A DNA stretch of 64,000 nt from Flavobacterium sp. Sd200 (lineage in GTDB: Bacteria; Bacteroidota; Bacteroidia; Flavobacteriales; Flavobacteriaceae), in NCBI RefSeq assembly GCF_009826935.1, contig NZ_WUMN01000003.1, forward strand, positions 372,001 to 436,000. Direction: 5' to 3'. Position 1 is the first letter of the stretch, and each line of letters starts with the position of its first letter. This document shows, piece by piece, positions 18,011-25,744 of this stretch. Under the pieces are notes generated by a model that was not told the origin of the DNA, ran no database searches, and saw only the letters and a list, made by a program, of their open reading frames with translations. Position numbers and translations under genes: made by a program.

Positions 18011-18205
18011 TGGTTCTATAATATGTTTTACAGGCGATTACAGCACTTTTTGAAAAAGTAAATCCTCAAATAAATTGAGGATTTACAATTAGAAAAGAGG
18101 GTTCGAAACTCTTTAGTAAGCACTAAAATATGACATTTTACAATCATTATAGGTTATCCACTTTAAAAAGTTAAGAATAAACTTTTGTATATCTATCACA
18201 TTAGC

Positions 18206-19516
18206 TTAACTCCTTGCTGCAAGCTGAAGCTTTAAGGACTCGATTTCGCTTCGCAATTCGGTAACAATACTACTTTCGTCCGATCTTGCTGTTTTATCAC
18301 TTATTGTAAATTTCTTTTCTAATACGTCCATTTCCCTACCTATGGCCATCTGTTCAGTAATAGCGTATTCTTCAGTTTGTTTCACCGAGCTGTGCCCCAG
18401 CATTTCTTTAACAACATGGATTGGGACACCGTTTGCAAGGGTCACTGTGCTACCAAAAGTCCGGCGAGCTTTGTGCGTATTGAGGTTGCAGGTTATACCG
18501 CACAACGCTGCAATTTCTTTTAAATACTCATTCATCTTTTGATTTGAAGCCACTGGCAATATTGTTCCTCGCATTTGGCATGTTGGATCATCCTTATAAA
18601 GGTCTATAATTTTTATTGCCTGGGGCAGCAATGGGACATGAAACGGGCTATCCGTTTTCTGTCGCGTCTTAATAATCCACAACTTCCCGTCAATACCGTT
18701 TTTTATATCAGAACGCTTAAGATTAAAAACATCTACGTATGCAAGGCCTGTGTAACACTGAAAGATGAAAACATCACGTATAACGCTTAATCTCCTTGTA
18801 GAGAAACTATAATTTTCCAGTGCATTGAGTTCCTCAAGATTGAGCGGGCTTTTAACCACCTTCGTTCTTTTTCCCCTAAAGCTTCCGAAGGGATCTTTTT
18901 GAAGGATATCTTTGTTTATAGCCCGTAATACCATCTTGCGCACGTACGTGATATGCTTCAAGGTTGTATTATTGTTACAATGCTTAACAGTCTTTAGGTA
19001 AAACTCATAGTCCTTTATGAACTCGTAATTGAGATCCCTAAATTCTATATCAGACGCATGATATTTAAATTCAATAAAATCCTTTACGTGGCCTTTAGCT
19101 ATAACGAAACGGGTATGAGTTCCAATGGCATACTGGCCTGTATCTACTAATGCCCTCATTTCATCATTATGACGTTGAAACTCATCTAATAGCTTGGCTC
19201 TGGAAACATCTTTGCCCAGTATAAAATCAATTATACGCTGGGCTGTGATGGTATAGGAATTTAATATAAGTTCCGCTTTGAATTGTACGATTTTATTAGT
19301 GACAGAGTCAAGATAAAAATTGATCGCTTTGGCATCTTCTTTATTCCCTGTCGCTCTTCCGGCTTGTTGATCCCACCGTCTCACATCCCATTTCTGCTTG
19401 GTTGAGGTTTCCTTCGCAATTCCGTCTACGGTAATTCTTAAATAAATTAATCTCTGGCTTGTCACCTTCTTAGGTGACTTTAGAAAAAAGGTAAGCCTAA
19501 AACTGTTTTCTAACAT
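18206..19516 (-). CDS. int: Tyrosine recombinase (ICE integrase, IntDOT-like)
   Basis: A 436-aa phage-type integrase: an N-terminal arm-binding domain (LTFFLKSPKK...LIYLRITVDG, 1-100), a core-binding SAM-like domain (100-215) and a catalytic domain (about 220-400). Catalytic residues visible are Lys283, the HxxR box His348/Arg351, His375 (GHSS) and the nucleophile Tyr384. The first catalytic Arg is absent: the motif reads TGLAYVD with Ala259, as known for IntDOT-type enzymes that lack this Arg. A short coiled coil (LRSEIESLKLQL) ends the protein. It is transcribed away from the tRNA genes and probably integrates the element at tRNA-Leu. Confidence 0.95.
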   Translation of the reverse strand: MLENSFRLTFFLKSPKKVTSQRLIYLRITVDGIAKETSTKQKWDVRRWDQQAGRATGNKEDAKAINFYLDSVTNKIVQFKAELILNSYTITAQRIIDFILGKDVSRAKLLDEFQRHNDEMRALVDTGQYAIGTHTRFVIAKGHVKDFIEFKYHASDIEFRDLNYEFIKDYEFYLKTVKHCNNNTTLKHITYVRKMVLRAINKDILQKDPFGSFRGKRTKVVKSPLNLEELNALENYSFSTRRLSVIRDVFIFQCYTGLAYVDVFNLKRSDIKNGIDGKLWIIKTRQKTDSPFHVPLLPQAIKIIDLYKDDPTCQMRGTILPVASNQKMNEYLKEIAALCGITCNLNTHKARRTFGSTVTLANGVPIHVVKEMLGHSSVKQTEEYAITEQMAIGREMDVLEKKFTISDKTARSDESSIVTELRSEIESLKLQLAARS

Positions 19517-19626
19517 AATTCAACATTTTAATTAATATAAAGTTCGAATTATAGTATCATAAAATCAAGTCGTTAACCAGCTTAACAGGTTAATAAACAA
19601 CAGGTTAATTTCGTTGTAGCGGTAAA

Positions 19627-19665
19627 AGTGTGGCACTTTTTTTTTAAAAGTTGCAGTGCCACACT
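19627..19665. repeat. Palindrome upstream of the integrase, copy 3 (GTGGCACT type)
   Basis: AGTGTGGCACT and AGTGCCACACT flank a 17-base spacer, 110-150 bases upstream of the integrase start. The core GTGGCACT/AGTGCCAC is the same as in the two palindromes on the other side of the integrase gene, so one protein may bind all three. Confidence 0.7.
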
Positions 19666-19720
19666 ACTGCCACAATAATTATGAGCTTTTTTAAAAATTT
19701 TGCGAAACAGCTAAAACCTA

Positions 19721-19764
19721 AAAAGCCTGTAAAACCATTGATTTTAAAGGTTTTACAGGCTTTT
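19721..19764 (-). terminator. Perfect 16-bp inverted repeat below tRNA-Leu
   Basis: AAAAGCCTGTAAAACC and its exact reverse complement flank a 12-base spacer. On the minus strand it lies 36 bases after the end of tRNA-Leu and has flanking A/T runs, so it fits a bidirectional intrinsic terminator for the tRNA operon. If it belongs to the chromosome, the ICE boundary lies below 19,721 rather than at the tRNA end. Confidence 0.65.
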
Positions 19765-19799
19765 GAAATAAGTTCGCTATTGTGCTAAATAGCTAAAAG

Positions 19800-19881
19800 T
19801 GACCACGATGGGATTCGAACCCATACGCCTTGCGGCACCACCCCCTCAAGATGGCAAGTCTACCAGTTTCTCCACGTGGCC
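19800..19881 (-). tRNA. tRNA-Leu (GAG)
   Basis: The acceptor stem GGCCACG pairs with CGTGGTC. The anticodon stem CCATC/GGTGG holds loop TTGAGGG with anticodon GAG. There is a long class-II variable arm (TGCCGCAAGGCG) and a T-arm ATGGG TTCGAAT CCCAT. CCA is not encoded. Its 3' end faces the integrase, making it the likely ICE integration target. Confidence 0.95.
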
Positions 19882-19935
19882 AATTAGGTATGTATACAAA
19901 AAAAGTTAAGCTGTATTTGCTTAACTTTTTTATTG

Positions 19936-20008
19936 TGACCCGGCTGGGATTCGAACCCAGGACCCCATCATTAAAAGTGATGTGCTCTACCGGCTGAGCT
20001 ACCGAGTC
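19936..20008 (-). tRNA. tRNA-Lys (UUU), copy 1
   Basis: A 73-nt gene with acceptor GACTCGG/CCGGGTC, anticodon loop CTTTTAA (UUU) and T-arm CTGGG TTCGAAT CCCAG. CCA is not encoded. It is identical to the next tRNA gene upstream. Confidence 0.97.
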
Positions 20009-20041
20009 TTAGCATTAAAAGAATGATTTGTAAGGTATTTG

Positions 20042-20114
20042 TGACCCGGCTGGGATTCGAACCCAGGACCCCATCATTAAAAGTGATGTGCTCTACCGGC
20101 TGAGCTACCGAGTC
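20042..20114 (-). tRNA. tRNA-Lys (UUU), copy 2
   Basis: Identical over its 73 nt to the tRNA-Lys at 19936-20008 and separated from it by 33 bases, so a tandem duplication. It is probably the promoter-proximal member of a Lys-Lys-Leu operon. Confidence 0.97.
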
Positions 20115-20244
20115 ATTAAAATCATTCCCTCAATGCGGGTGCAAATATACGCATGTATTTTTTATAATTCAAAGCAATTTTAGCCTAAATTTGACTTTTT
20201 TTTAATCTTTACATTCAACGCCTTAGTTTATAGGGTCTTATTAT

Positions 20245-20760
20245 ATGAAAAAAATAATCCTCTGCGGCTATATGGCCTCCGGAAAGTCTACAATAGCACG
20301 TTTGTTGTCTCAAAGTGCCCAAATTCCATACCTTGATCTTGACGAAGTTATTGAAAAAGAGACCCAAAAAACCGTTGCCGACATTTTTGCACAGGATGGC
20401 GAAATAAAATTTCGAAAGCTCGAGCACAATGCCCTTAAAGGTTTGATAGCCGTCGATGAGCCTTTTGTCCTGGCTTTGGGCGGTGGCACGCCCTGCTATG
20501 CCAATAATCATTTACTAATGCAGGATGAAGGTGTGGTGTCTGTTTACCTCAAAACCAGCATAGATGAAATAGTATCACGCCTGCAGGGGCAAACATCTGC
20601 CAGGCCACTGGTTGCAAATCTTAACACCGAAGAGTTGCACGAGTTTGTAGCCAAGCACCTGTTTGACCGTAGCTGGTTTTATCATCAGGCAAAACATATT
20701 GTGAGCACCGATGGCAAAACTCCCGAAATGGTGGTTAACGAAATTATGAGCCTTTTTTAA
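20245..20760 (+). CDS. aroK: Shikimate kinase
   Basis: A 171-aa protein of normal family length. It has the P-loop GYMASGKST (residues 6-14), the shikimate-binding DLDEVIEKE (about 31-39), the FR motif (IKFRKLEH) and the GGGTPCY motif near residue 80. It phosphorylates shikimate at O3 in the chorismate pathway, in the cytosol. A TAAATTTG -7 box at 20186-20193 is a plausible promoter. Its stop overlaps the convergent next gene by 4 bases. Confidence 0.95.
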   Translation: MKKIILCGYMASGKSTIARLLSQSAQIPYLDLDEVIEKETQKTVADIFAQDGEIKFRKLEHNALKGLIAVDEPFVLALGGGTPCYANNHLLMQDEGVVSVYLKTSIDEIVSRLQGQTSARPLVANLNTEELHEFVAKHLFDRSWFYHQAKHIVSTDGKTPEMVVNEIMSLF

Positions 20761-21251
20761 TTAAGGCTTGCGTGAGGATCTTCTCCGTCTAAAACCACTT
20801 CAATATGCTCTTTCATTGAGGTAGAGAGCGATACGCCTTTAAAATCAGCTTTAACAGGATATTGCTTGTGGTTGCGGTCTACCAGCACTGCTGTTTTAAA
20901 CTTTTTAAGAGGTACGTTTAAAAAATGCTTTACGCCATATATAAGAGTGGTGCCACTGTTCAGTACATCGTCTACCAATACAAGAGCTTTGTTAGCATAC
21001 TCATCGGGCGTTAACGATGTGGTTACAGGCTCCAAAGGCTGTTCTTTATTTATAATAACTTCACAAAGTATAACTTTCAGGTCGCTGATGTGTTCCAGCT
21101 CGGCCGCTATCATTTTTGTAAATACATAACCATTGCTGGCAATACCTGCAAGTACCACTTCGGCCTCATCAGGAAAAGTTTCATATATCTGGTAAGCAAT
21201 ACGCCTTGTTTTATATTCTATTGCCTGTTTGGTAAGTATAATATTTTTCAT
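20757..21251 (-). CDS. Phosphoribosyltransferase family protein (PyrR-like)
   Basis: A 164-aa type-I phosphoribosyltransferase. The PRPP-binding motif ALVLVDDVLNSGTTL is at about residues 89-103 and the pyrophosphate loop GIASNGY at about 36-42. Size and motif resemble PyrR and its relatives; the exact substrate is not evident. It starts 31 bases after the S4-domain gene stop, so the two are probably one leftward operon. Confidence 0.88.
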   Translation of the reverse strand: MKNIILTKQAIEYKTRRIAYQIYETFPDEAEVVLAGIASNGYVFTKMIAAELEHISDLKVILCEVIINKEQPLEPVTTSLTPDEYANKALVLVDDVLNSGTTLIYGVKHFLNVPLKKFKTAVLVDRNHKQYPVKADFKGVSLSTSMKEHIEVVLDGEDPHASLN

Positions 21252-21282
21252 TCTGTTTCTGTAGTTCTGTACGGTTTAGTGG

Positions 21283-21684
21283 TTATGCTTCGTCTTCATT
21301 AGAATCTAAATCATCATCAAAATCAAGACCATATTCGTCAAGGTCACGACGGTCTTTTTTAGTAGGCCTTCCTGTGCCCTGAGCCCTGTAATGATCTTTA
21401 CTTAGTCTTAAAAGTTCAAGGTGTGCAAAGGCTTCCTGCGGGGTTTCATCTTTGCGGTACATGTCTACCAGCTTTGGCCCAACGCGGTTCTGCGGTACAT
21501 CAAGTACTGTGAGTTCATATTTTATCTGGTCGCGGCGCACCGTTATTTTATCTGTGGCAAAAACCTCCCTGCTGGGTTTTGCGGTTTGCCCATTTACGGT
21601 TACATGCCCTTTTTGTATGGCCTGTGTGGCAATGCTGCGGGTTTTGTAGTAACGAACACACCACAAATATTTGTCAATCCTCAT
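21283..21684 (-). CDS. S4-domain RNA-binding protein (Hsp15-like)
   Basis: A 133-aa protein. The N-terminal S4 domain (MRIDKYLWCVRYYKTRSIAT, then GHVTVNGQTAKPSREV) is followed by a basic linker and an acidic tail (GLDFDDDLDSNEDEA). This layout matches Hsp15/HslR-type proteins, which bind free 50S subunits with attached peptidyl-tRNA. The acidic tail is longer than in E. coli Hsp15. Confidence 0.88.
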   Translation of the reverse strand: MRIDKYLWCVRYYKTRSIATQAIQKGHVTVNGQTAKPSREVFATDKITVRRDQIKYELTVLDVPQNRVGPKLVDMYRKDETPQEAFAHLELLRLSKDHYRAQGTGRPTKKDRRDLDEYGLDFDDDLDSNEDEA

Positions 21685-21763
21685 ACTAAATCTTAAAAAT
21701 AGCTGTTATAGCTCTACAAAAATACAGGAAAATTGTATCTTGCACCCCATTAAAAAAATTAAA

Positions 21764-22714
21764 ATGAATCAATTTTTAAAGGCGTTTTGCCTTATTGGCC
21801 TTATAACTTTTTTTGCATCGTGCAAAAAGGACGATGATGTTGCTATTACACCGCCACGCGATTATGCTGTGCAGTATGCATCTGAGAAAGACAGTATAGA
21901 AAAATACCTTAAAAACCATTACATGGACGTAGATCCGGTTACTTTTGATGTAACGTTCGATTCTATACGTTCTACAGGGCCTCAGGTTTCTATTTGGGAT
22001 CAAACCGAATATCCTTTAAGAAACAAAGTAGTTACACTTAATGAGGTAGAATATACTATTTATTACCTGAGCTTTCGCGAGGGTGTGGGCAAAGCACCTA
22101 CAAGGGGAGACAATGTTTTGGTAAATTATAAAGGTACATTGCTTGACGATACACAATTTGAGCTGCAGCCTTTTCCGCAAACATCATCTTCGCTATATGG
22201 CACTATAGAAGGGTGGCAGGAAATAATACCTCTATTTAAAGACGGGGTGTATGTAGATGAGCCAAACAGCCCTAATCCTCCACAGTATCAGGATTATGGA
22301 GCAGGGGTAATGTTCCTTCCTTCAGATTTTGCATATTATAACACTGCAACCGGAGACATTCCGGCATATTCTCCGCTTGTTTTCAGCTTTAAATTATATA
22401 GTGTTACCTATACCGACCTTGATGAAGACGGTATTTTAAATAAAGATGAAACGGAGCCGGGTATTGATATTGCCGACTATGATACTGATGGTGACGATAT
22501 ACCAAATTATCTTGACAGTGATGACGATGGCGATGGGTACACTACTAAGTATGAATTGGAAAAACTAAACCCTAACGATCCTTCATCGCCGGGTGTTCCG
22601 GTACCTTTTGTGCCTGCACAATACTATAGTTTTGACGATGCGGCATTGTTGCCATGTTCTTCGAGCGGACTTAAACCTTATTTAGATCCTACCTGTCATC
22701 CAAGCAGGCCATAA
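21764..22714 (+). CDS. FKBP-type peptidyl-prolyl isomerase lipoprotein with acidic Ca-binding-like tail
   Basis: The start at 21764 gives a lipoprotein signal (MNQFLKAFCLIGLITFFASC, lipobox Cys20); the longer upstream frame would lose it. Of 316 residues, about 110-235 form an FKBP domain (GDNVLVNYKGTLLDDTQFE; GWQEIIPLFKDG). From about 240 to 290 come Asp-rich thrombospondin type-3-like repeats (DLDEDGILNKDE, DYDTDGDDIPNYLD). It probably acts as a periplasmic or surface foldase. Confidence 0.88.
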   Translation: MNQFLKAFCLIGLITFFASCKKDDDVAITPPRDYAVQYASEKDSIEKYLKNHYMDVDPVTFDVTFDSIRSTGPQVSIWDQTEYPLRNKVVTLNEVEYTIYYLSFREGVGKAPTRGDNVLVNYKGTLLDDTQFELQPFPQTSSSLYGTIEGWQEIIPLFKDGVYVDEPNSPNPPQYQDYGAGVMFLPSDFAYYNTATGDIPAYSPLVFSFKLYSVTYTDLDEDGILNKDETEPGIDIADYDTDGDDIPNYLDSDDDGDGYTTKYELEKLNPNDPSSPGVPVPFVPAQYYSFDDAALLPCSSSGLKPYLDPTCHPSRP

Positions 22715-22722
22715 TAAACAAG

Positions 22723-22752
22723 ATCCCAACTTTAAACAGTTGGGATTTTTTG
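22723..22752 (+). terminator. Terminator after the FKBP gene
   Basis: ATCCCAACT / AGTTGGGAT arms with a short loop, then seven T's. It lies 9 bases after the stop. Confidence 0.9.
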
Positions 22753-22895
22753 TTTTTAGCGCGTTTTAAAATCCCAGTTTTTCTTTAAGGAGCAAATTGT
22801 GAAGTGTCTAAAAATACTAAATTTAAAGTTCAGGAATGTTTATAAAACTTTGAATTGGCCGCCTACCCTTTATCAATAATTTTGCATAAAATTTT

Positions 22896-24614
22896 TTAAG
22901 AAGCCCGTTTAAAACCAACAGTAAACACACTTCCGCGACCTATTTCGCTTTCTAAGTTTATGTACCCGCCCATTGCTGTTATAAATTCTTTACTTATGCT
23001 CAGGCCAAGACCGGTACCTTCTTTATCTGTGCCCGGCACACGAAAGTATTTTTCAAATACCTTGTCCTGATGTTCAGGAGCTATTCCTATGCCATGGTCC
23101 GATACGGATATGTTTACATGTGTTTTAGTTATGTGGGCATTAATTTCGACCGTAGCATTTTCATAAGAATAACGTATGGCGTTAGAAATAAGGTTAGAAA
23201 TTATCCATTGCGCTTTTTCCCCATCGGCAATAATTTCGGGCAGGTCGTTGGTACTGTTGTTTATTATGAGGATCTCTTTTTTCCTTGCCACTTTATTATT
23301 GGTTTCTACAGCGTTTTTAATTAGCTCATTAACATCTGCACTTTCAATTTTAAACTGGGATTTTCCAGTTTCTACCTGAGTTATGTTTAAAAGCTCGCTT
23401 GTGGTTCTCAGTAGTCTTTCGGCGTCATCCTTCAGGCTTTCCACAAGTTCCTGCTGTTCTGTATTAAGTGTTCCTGTTTGTGCATTTTGTAACAGTTGGA
23501 GGCTCATTTTCATAGAAGCAATAGGAGTTTTAAACTCATGAGACACGGTGGCTATAAAACTGGTCTTTGCATTGTCAAGTTCTTTATATGCAGTTATGTT
23601 GCGCAATATTAAAAAGGTACCAATTTGTTTCTTATCACTTTCTCCGGTAGGTACAATACTTATAGGTACCATGAGCTGCTCAAAATGACTCTCTTTATTA
23701 TTGAAATATATTTTTAAGGTTTCGTTGCTACTCTTACCATGACCTAACATTTTTTGAAGCAATGTTCTCAGCAAGTCGTTGCGCAGGGCAAGTTCTTCAG
23801 CTTTTTTACCAATAATTGTTTCGGTGGTCAATCCTGTAATCTGTAAAGCCTCATCGTTAATAAAAAGTATGCGGTTCTTTTCGTCAAGGCCTATAACAGG
23901 GTCGCTAAGGCTGTTAATAAGGGTTTCAATACGCTGCTTTTCCATCATCAGTTGTGCCAGGTTGCTGCTGCTGTATTCCTGTAGCTTTTCTGCCATGGTG
24001 TTAAACGATTTTGCCAGTGTAGCAAACTCATCCTGACCTTTGTAGTGCAGTCGTTGCGAATAGTTTTTAGCGGCAATCTGCCGTATGCTCTCTGTAAGTG
24101 CTTTTATAGGGTTGGCAATATAACCGGGTAGGTTTACAATAAGCGTAAAACCTATAATTAAACAAAATGCACTGGTAAAAGACAGCCACATTATAGAGCG
24201 TTTGGCAGTACCATCGGCAGTGGCGCTCTTTCTTTTAATGGCATCCATGTTAAGCTTCATGATACTGTTTAGGTCACCACGAATTTTTATCAGTGTATTT
24301 TCAGTAGGTTGCTTTGCAAAGGCAGTAAAATCTTCACGCAGGTCTGTAGTAAGTTCCTGTTCGCCAATCTCTGTAATATTACTAAGCTGAAGGTTTAAAT
24401 ATTCTTTAAACTTAAGGGTATCGGTTTTTATGCCGTCTTCATCAAGTATCTTGTACATATTGCGCGAATAATCGAGCGATTTGTAATTAGCGGCTAAAAT
24501 ATTTGCCGTATCCTGTTCTAACACCCTTACCTGTCGTATAGCTAGCGATGCCAATGCCACAATGAGCAGAAACAAAATGCCAAGCGAGAGTGTAAGTTTA
24601 GCTTTAATTTTCAT
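22896..24614 (-). CDS. Sensor histidine kinase (HAMP-PAS-HisKA-HATPase), Kdp locus
   Basis: A 572-aa protein: membrane helix 1 (7-27), a helical periplasmic region, membrane helix 2 (about 142-163), HAMP (165-215), PAS (about 235-345), HisKA with phosphoacceptor His in ATVSHEFKTPI (near residue 360), and an ATP-binding domain with GIGIAPEH and GTGLGLSIS. It begins 2 bases after the KdpD-type sensor gene, so it supplies the kinase half of a split KdpD. Its cognate regulator is probably the sigma-54 activator at 32590-33942. Confidence 0.92.
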   Translation of the reverse strand: MKIKAKLTLSLGILFLLIVALASLAIRQVRVLEQDTANILAANYKSLDYSRNMYKILDEDGIKTDTLKFKEYLNLQLSNITEIGEQELTTDLREDFTAFAKQPTENTLIKIRGDLNSIMKLNMDAIKRKSATADGTAKRSIMWLSFTSAFCLIIGFTLIVNLPGYIANPIKALTESIRQIAAKNYSQRLHYKGQDEFATLAKSFNTMAEKLQEYSSSNLAQLMMEKQRIETLINSLSDPVIGLDEKNRILFINDEALQITGLTTETIIGKKAEELALRNDLLRTLLQKMLGHGKSSNETLKIYFNNKESHFEQLMVPISIVPTGESDKKQIGTFLILRNITAYKELDNAKTSFIATVSHEFKTPIASMKMSLQLLQNAQTGTLNTEQQELVESLKDDAERLLRTTSELLNITQVETGKSQFKIESADVNELIKNAVETNNKVARKKEILIINNSTNDLPEIIADGEKAQWIISNLISNAIRYSYENATVEINAHITKTHVNISVSDHGIGIAPEHQDKVFEKYFRVPGTDKEGTGLGLSISKEFITAMGGYINLESEIGRGSVFTVGFKRAS

Positions 24615-24616
24615 AG

Positions 24617-25744
24617 CTATGATAATATAATAAGGTCGGTTTCGCTGGATGACAGTTTGTTGAGCAGCGAATTAAAAATATTGGTAGACAATATTACTTT
24701 AAATAATGTTAAGTGCGGCTTCCCAATGCAAATTGTTGTTGCCCTGCGTTCTTCGGCCTGCTGTATTATTGCCGATGCGACACTTTTGTGCTGTACTTTA
24801 ATTATTTCTGCGCCAAGCTGTGTGGCCAGTTTAAAGTTGTTTATTAAATGACGCTGCTTGTCGAGAGCTATCCTGTCGGGGCTTTCGTGTGGTAGCTCTA
24901 CATACAGCAAATACCACTTGCTGTGGTAGTAATTGGCGAGGCGTGCCGTTTTACGTATAACAGTTTTGGCTGTCTTGTGGTTACTGCTAATGCATGCCAA
25001 AAACCTTTCGTGCCTCATGTTGCCCGTTCCGGTAATTTCGGTCTCTACCTTGCGCTCTACCTGGCTGGCAACTTCTTTCAGGGCAAGTTCGCGTAACTGG
25101 AGTATGTGTTCGGGTTTAAAAAAATTGGCAAGTGCACTCGGAATCTTATCAGGCGTGTAAATCTTTCCTTCTCTAAGGCGTGTAATAAGTTCTTCGGCAG
25201 TAAGGTCTATGTTTACTACTTCATCGGCGGCTTTAAGAACGCTATCGGGTATGCGTTCCTTAACTTCAATCCGCGTAATTTCTTTAATATCGTCGTTAAG
25301 GCTTTCTATATGCTGAATGTTTACTGCGCTGATAACGTTAATGCCGGCATCTATAATATCCATTACATCCTGCCAGCGTTTTTCATTCTTGCTTCCCTCA
25401 ATGTTGGTGTGGGCAAGTTCATCTACAATAACTACTTCCGGGCGCAGGGTAATAATAGCCTGCACATCCATTTCTTCAAGATATTTTCCCTTATAAAAAA
25501 TAGACCGCTTAGGTATAACCGGGAGTCCGTCGAGCAAATCATGGGTTTCCTTTCGATTATGGGTTTCTATAAAGCCAATTTTTACATCAATGCCGTTACG
25601 CAAGAGCGTGTGTGCTTCCTGCAGCATACGAAAAGTTTTGCCTACACCAGCACTCATGCCGATGTAGACTTTAAACTTGCCTTTCCGCGACTTTTGTATC
25701 AGGTCGAGAAAGTGCTTTACATTATTTTCTTTTTCACTGTCCAT
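24617..25744 (-). CDS. kdpD: Stand-alone KdpD N-terminal sensor domain plus USP domain
   Basis: A 375-aa protein. Residues about 20-230 are the KdpD osmosensitive domain with Walker A GMSAGVGKT and Walker B VIVDELAHTN. Residues about 245-375 are a universal-stress-protein domain. The four membrane helices and histidine kinase that follow in E. coli KdpD are missing: the ORF ends here and the kinase is the next gene. Such split KdpD arrangements are known in several bacteria. It overlaps the porin gene stop by 1 base, indicating tight coupling. Confidence 0.93.
   Translation of the reverse strand: MDSEKENNVKHFLDLIQKSRKGKFKVYIGMSAGVGKTFRMLQEAHTLLRNGIDVKIGFIETHNRKETHDLLDGLPVIPKRSIFYKGKYLEEMDVQAIITLRPEVVIVDELAHTNIEGSKNEKRWQDVMDIIDAGINVISAVNIQHIESLNDDIKEITRIEVKERIPDSVLKAADEVVNIDLTAEELITRLREGKIYTPDKIPSALANFFKPEHILQLRELALKEVASQVERKVETEITGTGNMRHERFLACISSNHKTAKTVIRKTARLANYYHSKWYLLYVELPHESPDRIALDKQRHLINNFKLATQLGAEIIKVQHKSVASAIIQQAEERRATTICIGKPHLTLFKVILSTNIFNSLLNKLSSSETDLIILS

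Larger units (their letters stand above)
17590..18170. repeat. Two diverged tandem copies of a roughly 280-bp non-coding unit
   Basis: The segment from about 17,640 to 17,917 recurs from about 17,918 to 18,165. The shared order of landmarks is TTATCTTA[TC]TCA, a long palindrome of GATTTTGTGGCACTTTTT, GAGGATTTACAATTAGA, AGAGGGTTCGAAACTCTT and AAAATATGACATTTTA. A further faint copy of the unit start is visible near 17,600. No convincing ORF is conserved between copies. The position, just downstream of the integrase, fits recombinase accessory sites or decayed attachment regions; this is inference. Confidence 0.8.
1..19800. mobile_element. Integrative conjugative element, right part only
   Basis: Seen: a continuous CTnDOT-type transfer operon, small regulator genes, a cargo hydrolase and a tyrosine integrase that ends beside the 3' end of a tRNA-Leu gene. 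Family knowledge: Bacteroidetes conjugative transposons carry tra genes in this order, and many ICEs integrate at tRNA 3' ends. Inferred: the right boundary is at or just below the tRNA-Leu 3' end (about 19,800), because housekeeping genes start right after the tRNAs. The left end, relaxase and coupling protein are not in the window, so the exact boundary and the repeated attachment core could not be confirmed. Confidence 0.8.
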
